From Bin87 sp963692995 (GTDB lineage Bacteria > Chloroflexota > Dehalococcoidia > Lucifugimonadales > UBA3495): a stretch of DNA of 64,000 nt. Below the pieces are notes generated by a model. That model made no database searches. It had not been told where the DNA came from and worked only from the letters and a program-made list of their open reading frames with translations. The stretch lies in NCBI GenBank assembly GCA_963692995.1, contig OY843611.1:372001-436000 (forward strand). Direction: 5' to 3'. Below are positions 9,358 to 18,505 of this stretch, piece after piece. The translations under genes and the position numbers were made by a program. Position 1 is the first letter of the stretch. Each line of letters starts with the position of its first letter.

Positions 9358-10740
9358 TCAGTTGTCCGCCGGCGTATTCGTTCCCTGAGTAACCAGGCGG
9401 CGTACATCGGCCTGCCGTCGCTGAGACGGGGAAAGGCGCGGGTTGCCCAGGAGCAGGAACATCACCGCGCCCACCGCGCTAACCGCAGCGATGGAGGCCA
9501 GGGGCGCCGTGTAGCTGCCGGTGATGAACTCCTCCATCCACGCAACGTATGGCACCACTATAACGAACATTATGTTCATCGGTATCATTGAAATTCCGGT
9601 AATGCGGGCAAAGCTGCTGCGCCCGAAATATACGCCCCGAATGGCGGTGGTCAACGGCGTCCTGCCGCCGAACCCTATCCCCATCAGGATCGTGAACAAG
9701 TAGAACATCGGCAGCGTTTCCGCCATCAGCAAAACTACCATGGCGCAGGATTGCAGGATGGAGAAGCCGAAAATCGCCAGCCGAATGGGTATGCGGTCTC
9801 CGATGATGCCGCCCACCACGATGAAAGCCGTCGATACGGCAGTCTGCGCGGAAATCACCCCTCCGATCTGCTCCAGGGGGAAGCCGCGGTCGGCCATGAT
9901 GAGGCCCAAATAGAACATCACGCTGATGATGATGATGGATGAGCTGGCGTGTCCCATGGTTATCAGCCAGAAGGACCGGGTACGAATGGCTTCCTGCCAG
10001 CTGTACTCCGGCGCGATCGCGCCGCCGTTGGCGGAACGCTGCGGGCTCGTGGCCGAGCCGGTGTCGGGATCCACTCCATCGGGATGCTGCCCGTAGTCCT
10101 CGGGACGGTTTCGCATCAGCAGGGCCAGGGGGGCTGCTGCCACCAGGGCGATTGCGCCCACCAACAGCGCGGTGTTCTGCCACCCCAGCCGGCCCGGTAT
10201 CTCCGCGCCGGCATTGATATCCCATCCCATCGCCCATGCCATCAGCGGCACTATGACGACGCCGCCCAGTCCGAAGCCCAGCATCGGTATGGACATGGCG
10301 GTGGAACGTCGCCGGCGAAACCAGTTGTTCAAGGCGGCGTTCGCCGGGAGCCATGACCCCAAGCCGGCTCCCAGGCTCACTACTACGAAGGCCAGGTAGA
10401 ACATCCACAGGTTGTCCGTCCGGCTGAACAAAATGAAGCCGACGGCGAAAATCACCAGCCCAAGGGCCACCATCTTGCGCGGCCCAAGCTTGTCCACTCC
10501 CCAGCCAGCGATGGGGCCCATCACGGTGCCTTCCACCCGGGTTAGCGTGAACGCCCAAGACATTTGAAACGGCGTCCAGCCAAAATTCTGCGACAACACC
10601 GGCAGCCACAAAGACAGCGCCTGGAAAAGGGGCACCGTCCCGATCACCATGATGACCGCGCCGATAACCGCCAGCCACCAACCGTAGAACAGCCCACGCG
10701 CCAGACGCACCGGATGGGCAAGGTCCCGCGCTTGCAACAA
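9358..10740 (-). CDS. MFS transporter
   Basis: Major facilitator superfamily permease of 460 residues with about 12 transmembrane helices. It has the FYGWWLAVIGAVIM first helix shared with the two MFS proteins at 22451 and 23751, and a long central loop (about residues 215-245), so it belongs to the same subfamily (oxalate/formate or monocarboxylate-like). The start is a TTG at 10740 preceded by GGGAG. A TATAAT -10 box on the minus strand lies at 10807-10812. It is convergent with the propeller gene and lies downstream of the OppF ATPase gene, from which 300 bases separate it. Substrate unknown. Confidence 0.82.
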   Translation of the reverse strand: MLQARDLAHPVRLARGLFYGWWLAVIGAVIMVIGTVPLFQALSLWLPVLSQNFGWTPFQMSWAFTLTRVEGTVMGPIAGWGVDKLGPRKMVALGLVIFAVGFILFSRTDNLWMFYLAFVVVSLGAGLGSWLPANAALNNWFRRRRSTAMSIPMLGFGLGGVVIVPLMAWAMGWDINAGAEIPGRLGWQNTALLVGAIALVAAAPLALLMRNRPEDYGQHPDGVDPDTGSATSPQRSANGGAIAPEYSWQEAIRTRSFWLITMGHASSSIIIISVMFYLGLIMADRGFPLEQIGGVISAQTAVSTAFIVVGGIIGDRIPIRLAIFGFSILQSCAMVVLLMAETLPMFYLFTILMGIGFGGRTPLTTAIRGVYFGRSSFARITGISMIPMNIMFVIVVPYVAWMEEFITGSYTAPLASIAAVSAVGAVMFLLLGNPRLSPSQRRQADVRRLVTQGTNTPADN

Positions 10741-11042
10741 GTGACCGCTCCCTAGGATGCCGATAATCGCAACAATTCCAGCCGATTCCGGCAGACAACG
10801 CCGTCTATTATACCCCAGTCCGCTTCGCTGCCCGCGTTACAAATATGTAAGACCTTTCGTTATCCGCGAACCACGCGGCGGTGCGCCGTTTGAGCAACCC
10901 GGCGCGGATGTTCCGCTCCGGGCTTCAGGTGGCCGCTCCGGAACGGACTACTTTCGGCAAGAACCGCAAATGCGAATGAGCGCCTTTTCTTCTCCGCGGT
11001 GAAAGGGCGCCCAAATTACCGGACGTTGGGAGTTCTCATCCC
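10741..11042. other. Intergenic region between MFS and ATPase genes
   Basis: About 300 bases without a convincing gene. On the minus strand it has a TATAAT box at 10807-10812 that could serve the MFS gene. An imperfect inverted repeat (stem 10980-10989 with 11001-11010, one G:T pair, 11-base loop) follows the end of the ATPase gene. It lacks a T-run, so it is at best a weak terminator. Confidence 0.5.
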
Positions 11043-12080
11043 TCAGCCGGCATTTGCGCCGCCGTCGTCGTACAAGTGGCACGCCGTGGCATGGCCCGTC
11101 CGGTATTCCACTAATGCCGGCACATCCACCGAGCAGCGCTCCATAACGAAGGGGCAGCGCGGGTGGAAGGTGCAGCCCGCCGGCGGGTTCAAGGGCGAAG
11201 GGACTTCCCCCGTCAGCACCAGCTCTTCCCGCTGCCGCCGCGGATGGGCCGGCAGTGACGCTGAGATAAGCGCGCGGGTGTACGGATGCTGGGGGTTGGT
11301 GAACAGCTCGATGGGCGGCGCTTCTTCGACGATCTTGCCGAGGTACATGACTCCCACCGTGTGGCTCATGTACCGCACCGTCGCCAGGTTATGGGCGATG
11401 AGCAGATAGCTCAACTGGTAGGTTGACTGCAATTCTTTCAGCAGATTGAGGATTTGGGCGCGGATGGAAACGTCCAGCGCCGAAACCGGCTCGTCCAGCA
11501 CGATCAGCTTGGGCCGGGTGGAAAGGGCGCGGGCGATGGCGATGCGCTGACGCTGACCACCGCTGAACTCATGGGGATACCTTTCGGCATGGAAAGGGTG
11601 CAATCCCACGACTTGCAACAGTTCGCGGACCTGGGAGCGCACCGCCGACCGGCTGAGTCGCTGGTGCGTAATCAGGGGCTCAGCGATAATCTGATCAACC
11701 CGCATCCGGGGGTTGAGGGAACTCCACGGGTCCTGGAAAACGGCCTGCACGGAAGCGCGGAAGTTGCGCCGCTCGGCCCCGGAGAACTGGTGCATGGGCC
11801 GGTTGTCGAAATAGATGCTGCCGTCGGTGGGATGGTCGGCCATCAGCAGCATCCGGCTGGTAGTGGTCTTGCCGCAGCCCGATTCGCCGACCAGGCTGTA
11901 GGTCTGGCCGGGCATGATGTTGATGGAGATCCCGTCAACGGCTTTGACCGTTCCGGTTTTCCGGCGGAGCACATTGCCACGATATATCGGGAAATGGCGA
12001 CGGATGCCCTCCAAGCGCACCAGAGCCTGGTCGGCATCCCGCATCACGGTCTCTCCGGACGCTGCCGTAGTGGTAACCAT
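11043..12080 (-). CDS. ABC transporter ATP-binding protein, OppF/DppF type
   Basis: Peptide-type ABC ATPase with all core motifs: Walker A GESGCGKTT, Q-loop FQDPWSSLNP, signature SGGQRQRIAIARA, Walker B LIVLDEPVSALD and the switch His in LIAHNL. The C-terminal oligopeptide-transporter extension has the CTFHPRCPF cysteine motif. I chose the ATG at 12080 because it overlaps the upstream stop codon (TAATG) and has GGAGG 8 bases upstream; an earlier ATG at 12098 would overlap the upstream gene by 19 bases. The TAATG overlap predicts translational coupling with the OppD-type gene. With that gene it forms the only ATPase pair in the window. Confidence 0.92.
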   Translation of the reverse strand: MVTTTAASGETVMRDADQALVRLEGIRRHFPIYRGNVLRRKTGTVKAVDGISINIMPGQTYSLVGESGCGKTTTSRMLLMADHPTDGSIYFDNRPMHQFSGAERRNFRASVQAVFQDPWSSLNPRMRVDQIIAEPLITHQRLSRSAVRSQVRELLQVVGLHPFHAERYPHEFSGGQRQRIAIARALSTRPKLIVLDEPVSALDVSIRAQILNLLKELQSTYQLSYLLIAHNLATVRYMSHTVGVMYLGKIVEEAPPIELFTNPQHPYTRALISASLPAHPRRQREELVLTGEVPSPLNPPAGCTFHPRCPFVMERCSVDVPALVEYRTGHATACHLYDDGGANAG

Positions 12081-13045
12081 TATTCCGCCCTCCAGCATCG
12101 GGAAGTGTGTCCCGCAGCGACGGTGAATTCGTCCGGGTATTCATCACAGCGCTCCCACCGGTAGGGACAGCGCGGGGCGAAGGAGCACCCGGCCGGCAGG
12201 GCATCCAGCGACGGCGGCTGGCCCTCTATGGAAGGCAGCAGATCAACGTCGGTGTCCAAGTCGGGAACCGATTGCAACAGGGCTTCGGTGTAGGGATGGG
12301 CCGGGTTGTCGAACATATCTTCCACGCCCGACTGCTCAACAATTCGCCCGGCATACATCACGGCCACCCGGTCGCACATCCGCGCCACGATGCCAAAGTC
12401 ATGGGTGATGAAGATGATGGCTGCTCCGGTCTGCTCCTGGATATCTTTCAACAGGCGCAGGTATTGCAACTGAATGATAGCGTCCAAAGACGTGGTTGGC
12501 TCGTCGGCGATGAGCAGGTTGGGCGCCCGGGCAATGGAGATCGCGCCCACCACCCGTTGCCGCATACCGCCGCTCATCTGGTGGGGAAAGTTGGCCAGCC
12601 GGTCTTCCGCTGCCGGGATTTTCACGTTTTCGAGCAATCGTATCGCCCGCTGCCGGAGGGAGCGTCTTGGTTCCGGATATTCCAGACGCAACGTTTCGAC
12701 CAGCTGAACCCCCACCGTAAAAACCGGGTTCAGCGAGGTGAGCGGGTCCTGCATCACCATGCAGATGCCGGAGCCGCGTATGTCCCGCATTTCCCCACGG
12801 CTCTTCTCCAGCAGGTTTTCGCCCAGGTAGTCGATGCTCCCGCCCACGATGCGCCCCGGGTGGGGCACCATGCCCAGGATCGACCAGGCGGTCATGCTTT
12901 TGCCGGAACCGGATTCTCCAACAATGCCCAGCGTTTCCCCCCGACGCAGGTCGAAGCTGATGCCGTCCACCGCCTTGACCACGCCGGTGCGCGTGAAGAA
13001 GTGGGTCTGGAGATCTTGAACCCGCAGGATTACGTCGTCAGTCAT
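12080..13045 (-). CDS. ABC transporter ATP-binding protein, OppD/DppD type
   Basis: Peptide-type ABC ATPase: Walker A GESGSGKSMT, Q-loop MQDPLTSLNP, signature MSGGMRQRVV, Walker B LLIADEPTTSLD, switch His in FITHDFG, and C-terminal CSFAPRCPY motif. The start is ATG at 13045, which overlaps the stop of the Uma2 gene by eight bases (ATGACTGA) and has GGAG about eight bases upstream. An open frame continues 37 codons further up inside the Uma2 gene, but without family similarity. It is translationally coupled on both sides, so it is made together with OppF and probably serves several permease pairs. Confidence 0.92.
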   Translation of the reverse strand: MTDDVILRVQDLQTHFFTRTGVVKAVDGISFDLRRGETLGIVGESGSGKSMTAWSILGMVPHPGRIVGGSIDYLGENLLEKSRGEMRDIRGSGICMVMQDPLTSLNPVFTVGVQLVETLRLEYPEPRRSLRQRAIRLLENVKIPAAEDRLANFPHQMSGGMRQRVVGAISIARAPNLLIADEPTTSLDAIIQLQYLRLLKDIQEQTGAAIIFITHDFGIVARMCDRVAVMYAGRIVEQSGVEDMFDNPAHPYTEALLQSVPDLDTDVDLLPSIEGQPPSLDALPAGCSFAPRCPYRWERCDEYPDEFTVAAGHTSRCWRAE

Positions 13046-13760
13046 TACATTCTCCGCGCAATCGCCGCAGTTCCGATTGCAGGCGGGCCACTTCGGCCTC
13101 GGCGGCCAACCGTCCCTGGCGTTCGGCCAACCGCCCGTCCCGCTGCTCCAGCACATTGCCCAGCCATTCGCCCGTCGCCGGGTCGTAAAACTGCAATCGT
13201 TCCGCTTTATAGTACAAATCCAGCGCCAGCGCCGGGCTGTGCGCCCAAACTATCCCGTCTGGGCCACGCTTCAGGTCAAACCGCCGGTACGTTTCATTTG
13301 CCAGGTACTCCCCTACCAGCGGCTCACCGTAAAAATCTCCGCCAGTGGGGTCGTACCGCCAATATTCTCCAATCCCCACCCGCGCATACAGCTCCCGCTT
13401 GTACCCCAAGTCATTTTGAAAGGTGCTCCTGGAAGCGATTTCTAACGCAAAGTCCGGCGCCTTCCCGAAGTCCCACACCCGATAGGCGTAAGGGTTCCAC
13501 AGCCGGTCGGCGCCTGCTCCGAAAACCACATAGCAGTCGGGCCGGAATACGGCGTCAGAGTCGCCTTCCGCGTAATAAACGCCGGTGTTGCCGGAGACGA
13601 AAACGTCTGAGCGGCCCCCATAGATGCTCCGGATAGCTTCCTTGATGTCTTGCTGGGGTCGTTCCTGCATCTCGGTATCCGGCAACGGCTCCCAGATTTC
13701 GGGATAAGCGTCCAGCAGGTCTTTGTCAAAGACGCCGTAGGGGAGTGGTTTTGTGGTCAT
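13038..13760 (-). CDS. Uma2 family (DUF820) PD-(D/E)XK-fold protein
   Basis: Uma2 proteins are restriction-endonuclease-fold proteins of unknown cell role, expanded in cyanobacteria and Chloroflexota. The fold's motifs are visible: a PD pair near residue 93 (FRPDCYVV), then ALEIASRST, then KRELYARVGIGEYWRYDP, which together form the putative active site. The last about 30 residues are a charged coiled coil (RLAERQGRLAAEAEVARLQ), also common in the family. It lies between the DppC-type gene (81 bases upstream) and the OppD-type gene, whose start it overlaps by eight bases, so it is embedded in a transporter operon. Whether it has any link to transport is unknown. Confidence 0.85.
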   Translation of the reverse strand: MTTKPLPYGVFDKDLLDAYPEIWEPLPDTEMQERPQQDIKEAIRSIYGGRSDVFVSGNTGVYYAEGDSDAVFRPDCYVVFGAGADRLWNPYAYRVWDFGKAPDFALEIASRSTFQNDLGYKRELYARVGIGEYWRYDPTGGDFYGEPLVGEYLANETYRRFDLKRGPDGIVWAHSPALALDLYYKAERLQFYDPATGEWLGNVLEQRDGRLAERQGRLAAEAEVARLQSELRRLRGECND

Positions 13761-13840
13761 GGCATAGCCTCAAACAGCCGATGGCAAGGGGCCGGCCGTC
13801 TTCCTAACCCAGCGGTAAACTCAGCGCGGAGCAGCCGACA

Positions 13841-14722
13841 CTAGCGCGCCCGCCGCAACTTGGGATCGAGATAGTCGCGCAGCCAATCTCCGAAGAAATT
13901 GAAGGCGAGCACCACCGCCGTGATGGCAACTCCCGGGAACAGGGAAAGCCACCATACGTCGAGGATTACCTCCTGTCCTTCGGCAACCATTATACCCCAC
14001 GCCGGCGCTCCCGGAGACAGTCCCAATCCCAGGAAACTCAACGCTGCTTCCAGGAGAATAATCTGGCCGACCATCAAACTGGTAATGACCATCAGCGTGT
14101 TGGCGACGTTGGGAAAGATGTGCCGCCAGAGGATAACCGGCGCCTTCACGCCGGTTATGCGGGCGAGGGTCACGAAATCGTAGCCTTTCACGGTCAGCAC
14201 GTCGCCGCGGATCATGCGGGCGAAACGCGCCCACACCGTCAGCAGGACCGCCAGGATGATCGCCACCGGGCCCGGGTTCATTATCACCACTACCACCAAG
14301 GCCAGCAAGATGGTGGGAAAGCCCAGGGCAGCGTCCGTGAGCCGCATGAGCACGGCGTCGGCCCAGCCGCCCCAATAGCCGGAGACCAAGCCGACGATTG
14401 TGCCGATAACGGCGCCCAAAGCCAGTGCGGTAACGCTGATTTGCGTGGTAGTGCGCGCTCCGTAGATCAGCCGACTCATCATATCCCGGCCCAGCACGTC
14501 GGTGCCCAGCGGATGCTCCATATTCTCGAACGGGGCGAGTTTGCCATTGATGATGTTCAATTGCTTCGGGTCATGGGGAGCCAGCCAGTGGGCGAAGGCA
14601 GCGCACATCAGGAGCAGCGCCAATACTGCGATGGGCAGCCAGGGCAGCCGTTTGTCGGCAACCCGTTGTCGCCAGCTCAATCGGGGCTGCGCGCTCTCCA
14701 ATACCAGATCTGGGGTGGCCAT
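13841..14722 (-). CDS. ABC transporter permease, DppC/OppC type (module 3)
   Basis: Permease of 293 residues with the diagnostic LAPHDPKQLN and LGTDVLGRDMMSRLIYGAR motifs, the EAA loop (VTLARITGVKAPVILWRH) and the C-terminal FGDWLRDYLDPKLRR. It is very like the protein encoded at 17598-18482, suggesting a tandem duplication of the whole lipoprotein-permease set. It starts 21 bases after its DppB-type partner and is followed by the Uma2 gene. Confidence 0.9.
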   Translation of the reverse strand: MATPDLVLESAQPRLSWRQRVADKRLPWLPIAVLALLLMCAAFAHWLAPHDPKQLNIINGKLAPFENMEHPLGTDVLGRDMMSRLIYGARTTTQISVTALALGAVIGTIVGLVSGYWGGWADAVLMRLTDAALGFPTILLALVVVVIMNPGPVAIILAVLLTVWARFARMIRGDVLTVKGYDFVTLARITGVKAPVILWRHIFPNVANTLMVITSLMVGQIILLEAALSFLGLGLSPGAPAWGIMVAEGQEVILDVWWLSLFPGVAITAVVLAFNFFGDWLRDYLDPKLRRAR

Positions 14723-14743
14723 GCCGGGTACTCCTGCGCCAGG

Positions 14744-15661
14744 TCAGTGCCTGATTCTGGGGTCGGCGTACACGTACAGGATGTCAACGATGAGCGCCGT
14801 CAGGATGTAGAAGGACGCGGATGCCATCACCGCCGCCTGCACCACCGGGAAGTTCCGCTGCAACACGCCGTCCAGCATCAGCCGGCCCAGGCCCGGCCAG
14901 GCAAACACCTGCTCCACCACGATGGCGCCGTTGAGCAGACCGGCGAGACTAATCCCGCTGAAAGTCAGGATGGGTATGAGCGCGTTGCGCAGGGCGTGCT
15001 TCCACACTACCATCCCGTCCGGCAAACCCTTGATGCGGGCAAAACGCACATAGTCGCTGTCCAGTACCTCCAGCATACTGGAGCGGCCCAGCCGCATAAT
15101 GCCAGCCATAATTGACCAGGCTAACACGAAGGCCGGCAGGATGAAGTTCTCCGGCCCCTCCCGACCGTAGGTGGGCAACACCTTCAATATTGCGCCAAAC
15201 AGCAGGATCAGCATGATGGCGACCCAGAACTGAGGCGCCGCCATGCCCAGCACGGCGAACAGTTTGCCAACTTTGTCGAAGGCGGAATCGCGCTTCACCG
15301 CCGACAGAATGCCTAGCGGCACGCCGATCAGGATGGCCAGCGCCATGCCGGCCAGGGCCAGCTGCAAAGTCGCCGGCAGGCGCTCCAGAAGCAGATCCCG
15401 CGTGGGCCGGCGGTCGCGGATGGAAACTCCGAAGTCTCCCTGAACCGCTCCCCGCAGGAAGATGAAATATTGCTCGGCCAACGGCTTGTCCAGCCCGAGC
15501 TGCTTGCGCATCCGCTCGTAGTCCGCCTTGCCGGACGCCTCCGGCGGCAACAGCACCAGCGCCGGGTCCCCCGTCAAACGCGTGGCGAGGAATACCAGCA
15601 GGCTAATCACCAGCAGGGTAAAGAAACCCTGGATGATGCGTATGGCGATAAACTGCCACAT
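14744..15661 (-). CDS. ABC transporter permease, DppB/OppB type (module 3)
   Basis: Permease of 305 residues. The first helix (IIQGFFTLLVISLLVFLATRL) is followed by the periplasmic LTGDPALVLLPPEAS loop typical of this family. An EAA loop (FARIKGLPDGMVVWKHALRNA) lies near residue 210, and the protein ends DILYVYADPRIRH. It starts 16 bases after the stop of the lipoprotein gene. It is closely similar to the protein at 18506-19471. Confidence 0.9.
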   Translation of the reverse strand: MWQFIAIRIIQGFFTLLVISLLVFLATRLTGDPALVLLPPEASGKADYERMRKQLGLDKPLAEQYFIFLRGAVQGDFGVSIRDRRPTRDLLLERLPATLQLALAGMALAILIGVPLGILSAVKRDSAFDKVGKLFAVLGMAAPQFWVAIMLILLFGAILKVLPTYGREGPENFILPAFVLAWSIMAGIMRLGRSSMLEVLDSDYVRFARIKGLPDGMVVWKHALRNALIPILTFSGISLAGLLNGAIVVEQVFAWPGLGRLMLDGVLQRNFPVVQAAVMASASFYILTALIVDILYVYADPRIRH

Positions 15662-15677
15662 TGCAATGCTTCGCCAA

Positions 15678-17387
15678 TCAGTTGAGTTGCATCGTCCAGA
15701 TGGCCGTTTGGTAAGCTACCACCGGCCACGGCTCCCAGGAAGCGATGCGCGGGCCGACGCCCCAGGGCAAGTTCACATAGCCGGTGCCGAACTCGTAGTG
15801 CTCTTCCCGCAATATTTTGTAGGCGTCGTTAAAAGCTTGCTGACGCAACGTCGGGTCAACCACCGCTAAGGCGTCTTTCGCCACCTTTAGCAAGTCATCC
15901 CGACGCCCTCCCAGGTGGGCGCCGCCTTCCGGATTGCCGTAAATTGCGTTGGTGATGCTGCCGCCGTCCCAGCGCGTTTCGTTGGCGCGCACGATGACTT
16001 TGCCGTCCAGCTGGCGATCGAACCAGCGCTCCCGCACCGTTGCGGCCTCGCCGACGATTACATCAACGTCAATCCCCAAGTTCCGGCGCCACATATCGGC
16101 AATCAGCTGGGCTTGTTCCGGCAGAAAGGGAACATCGCCGGCTTTCCAAGTATGAACTTCCAGCGTGCCAAACCCATCGCCATTGGGATAGCCGGTATCC
16201 GCCAGCAATTGCTGCGCCTTCTCCGGGTCATGGGGGAATGGATCCAGGTCGGAGCTGTAACCCAGGGCGTTGGGAGTAACCCAGTTCCAACCTTGCGACG
16301 CGGCCGCTTCCGGCCCGTAGAGTTGGTTCACAATCAGCTCTTTGTCAATGGCGTAATCCAGCGCCTGGCGCACTTCTTTCTTGTTGCAAGGGAACTGAAC
16401 TTCCCAGCAGCCGGGCAGCAATATCCACATATAGGAGGATTCCTGCGCCCAGATAAACCGGCCGCCGCCATCCTCAACCTGGTCTTTTACCGCCAGGTTG
16501 GCCTCAATAACGTCGGCGTCGCCGGCGCGCAACGCCGCGACACGGGTGGCTACTTCGGGCACCAGCCGCAAGTCCAGCGTCTGGAACGACGGGCTGCGCT
16601 CCGGCAGGAAATAGTCAGCATAGCGCTCCAGCAAAATCTGCTCGCTCTTGACGTGCTTTTCCAGACGGAAAGGGCCAGCGCCGATGGGCGCGTCGTTATA
16701 GCCGGCCGGCCCCAGGCTTTCAAAATAATTCTTGGGCAGCAGCACCCCGGCGATGCCGAAGCTCAGCTCCGAGATAAAGAAGGGAAAGAACGCTTTGGGC
16801 GAGGTATGCGTAACCCGCAGTGAATTAGGGCCGGTGGCTGCAATGCTCGCCGTTTCCGACGCCTCGGCCTGAATGCTGGGACTGATTGACTCGGTAACCG
16901 CTTCCGGCCCAAAGGTGAACTCCATGGTGAACAAAGCGTCGTCTATGGTCAGCGGGTCGCCGTTGTGGAAGGTAATGCCGTCGCGAACGGTTAGATCCCA
17001 AGCCAGGCCGTCCGAAGATACGGCCCATTCGGTCAGCACCCCAGGTAGCATCTGCACGTTTTCGTTGCCGTTAATCCAGAAGGCATGCATCTGTCGCCCG
17101 TAGGTGGCGGTTTCGCCCACACCGTCCCGGGGCGTGAACAGCTCGGTAGCCCACACCGCGTTCATCAGCGTAACCTTGCCACCGGCATCGGTAGTCAGGG
17201 CTACGGTTGGAGCCGCGGTGGGCTGGGCCGTAGTAGCGGGAACGACCGTTGCCGCAGGAGCGGCGGTATCCGTGGTGGCGGTTGTTTTCGCATCTTCCGC
17301 CGGCGCGCCGCACGCTAACGAGGCCGCCAGCAGCGTCGCGGCTATTCCGCTCCATAACAATTTTGCTCCTAATTTGCGAGGCAACAT
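15678..17387 (-). CDS. ABC transporter substrate-binding lipoprotein (family 5, module 3)
   Basis: Solute-binding protein of the peptide family. The start is ATG at 17387, with GGAGG eight bases upstream; the frame stays open another 28 codons, but this start gives a clean lipoprotein signal ending in ASLAC. A Thr/Ala-rich linker of about 40 residues follows. The mature part has the TFHNGDPLTIDDALFTMEF segment and a VPFLPEQAQLIADMW segment. It is followed at short spacing by DppB- and DppC-type genes. It lies just downstream of the terminator at 17527-17557, so it probably has its own promoter or depends on read-through. Confidence 0.9.
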   Translation of the reverse strand: MLPRKLGAKLLWSGIAATLLAASLACGAPAEDAKTTATTDTAAPAATVVPATTAQPTAAPTVALTTDAGGKVTLMNAVWATELFTPRDGVGETATYGRQMHAFWINGNENVQMLPGVLTEWAVSSDGLAWDLTVRDGITFHNGDPLTIDDALFTMEFTFGPEAVTESISPSIQAEASETASIAATGPNSLRVTHTSPKAFFPFFISELSFGIAGVLLPKNYFESLGPAGYNDAPIGAGPFRLEKHVKSEQILLERYADYFLPERSPSFQTLDLRLVPEVATRVAALRAGDADVIEANLAVKDQVEDGGGRFIWAQESSYMWILLPGCWEVQFPCNKKEVRQALDYAIDKELIVNQLYGPEAAASQGWNWVTPNALGYSSDLDPFPHDPEKAQQLLADTGYPNGDGFGTLEVHTWKAGDVPFLPEQAQLIADMWRRNLGIDVDVIVGEAATVRERWFDRQLDGKVIVRANETRWDGGSITNAIYGNPEGGAHLGGRRDDLLKVAKDALAVVDPTLRQQAFNDAYKILREEHYEFGTGYVNLPWGVGPRIASWEPWPVVAYQTAIWTMQLN

Positions 17388-17526
17388 CAACGATTCCTCC
17401 AAAACAGTCGCAATGCTGGTAGGTTTCCGCACTCGGATTGCGGTCTGGCAACGTAGCGGCGACATTAGCACATGGCTTATGGCCCGTCAACATCGTGGGC
17501 GGCCCAGGGTCGGGCGGAGAAAAACA

Positions 17527-17557
17527 TCCGCCCGAGAGTGTTAGGTTCTCGGGCGGA
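17527..17557 (-). terminator. Rho-independent terminator between two ABC modules
   Basis: A perfect 11-bp stem (17527-17537 with 17547-17557) and a nine-base loop. Read on the minus strand it is followed by TGTTTTTC. It lies 41 bases after the stop of the DppC-type gene at 17598 and ahead of the next lipoprotein gene, so it should end or attenuate the first unit (21379 to 17598). Confidence 0.75.
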
Positions 17558-17597
17558 TTGGCTTGTTGGGACAAGGCGAAGCGGAAGTATCCGGAGG

Positions 17598-18482
17598 TTA
17601 GCCGGCGCGTCGTAACCTGGGATCCAGATAATCTCTCAGCCAGTCGCCGAAGAAGTTGAACGCCATTACGACGACGGTTATCACCAGGCCGGGGAACAGC
17701 GCGATCCACCAGGCTTGAGTCAGGAATTCGCGGCCTTCCGATACCAGGATGCCCCACGCGGGGTCGCCCGGGGCCAAACCCAAGCCGAGGAAGCTGAGGG
17801 AGGCTTCGAGCAGGATTACCTGGCCGATGCTCACGCTGGTAAGCACCATCAGCGTGTTGATGATGTTGGGGAACAGGTGCCGCCAGACGATCATGCCGGG
17901 CGAGACGCCGTAGATTTGCGCCAGAACGACGAAATCGCGGTCACGGATTACTAAGACCTCTCCTCTTAGCATCCGGGCAAACCGCGCCCATTGGGTGGCC
18001 GCAATTGCGATCATCACATTCCACACGCCGGTGCCCAGATAGGTCACGATCAGCAACGCCACCAATATTGACGGGAACCCCAATACCGCGTCGGTGATGC
18101 GCATGAGTATGGAGTCCACCCAGCGCCCGGAGTAACCGGATACGAGGCCAACCACCGTGCCGGCAATAATGGCTACCACCATAGAAGGCGCGGTAACCTG
18201 CAACATAGTGCGCGAACCGTAGATCAGCCGGCTCAGCATATCCTTGCCGAGGCGGTCAGTGCCTAGGGGGTGCTCAACGCTGACGAACGGAGCTTGCAGT
18301 TTGTTGTGGACGTTGTTCTTGCGCGGTTCGTGGGGTGAAATCAGGTTGGCAAAGACGGCGCAGAAGACGATGGTGAGCAGGATGACAATTGGTACCCAGG
18401 GCAGCCGCGCGTCTTTGATGCGCTGCCTCAGGCTGGCGGGCTGGCGCTCGCCGATCACCAATGCGGGAGTTTCAGAAGCCAA
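17598..18482 (-). CDS. ABC transporter permease, DppC/OppC type (module 2)
   Basis: Permease of 294 residues with ISPHEPRKNN, LGTDRLGKDMLSRLIYGSR, an EAA loop (VLAQIYGVSPGMIVWRH) and the terminal FGDWLRDYLDPRLRR. It is the last gene of the module that starts at 21379 and is followed by a strong intrinsic terminator. It closely resembles the module 3 protein at 13841. Confidence 0.9.
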   Translation of the reverse strand: MASETPALVIGERQPASLRQRIKDARLPWVPIVILLTIVFCAVFANLISPHEPRKNNVHNKLQAPFVSVEHPLGTDRLGKDMLSRLIYGSRTMLQVTAPSMVVAIIAGTVVGLVSGYSGRWVDSILMRITDAVLGFPSILVALLIVTYLGTGVWNVMIAIAATQWARFARMLRGEVLVIRDRDFVVLAQIYGVSPGMIVWRHLFPNIINTLMVLTSVSIGQVILLEASLSFLGLGLAPGDPAWGILVSEGREFLTQAWWIALFPGLVITVVVMAFNFFGDWLRDYLDPRLRRAG

Positions 18483-18505
18483 AATCGCCCTCCGGCCCTA
18501 ATCGT

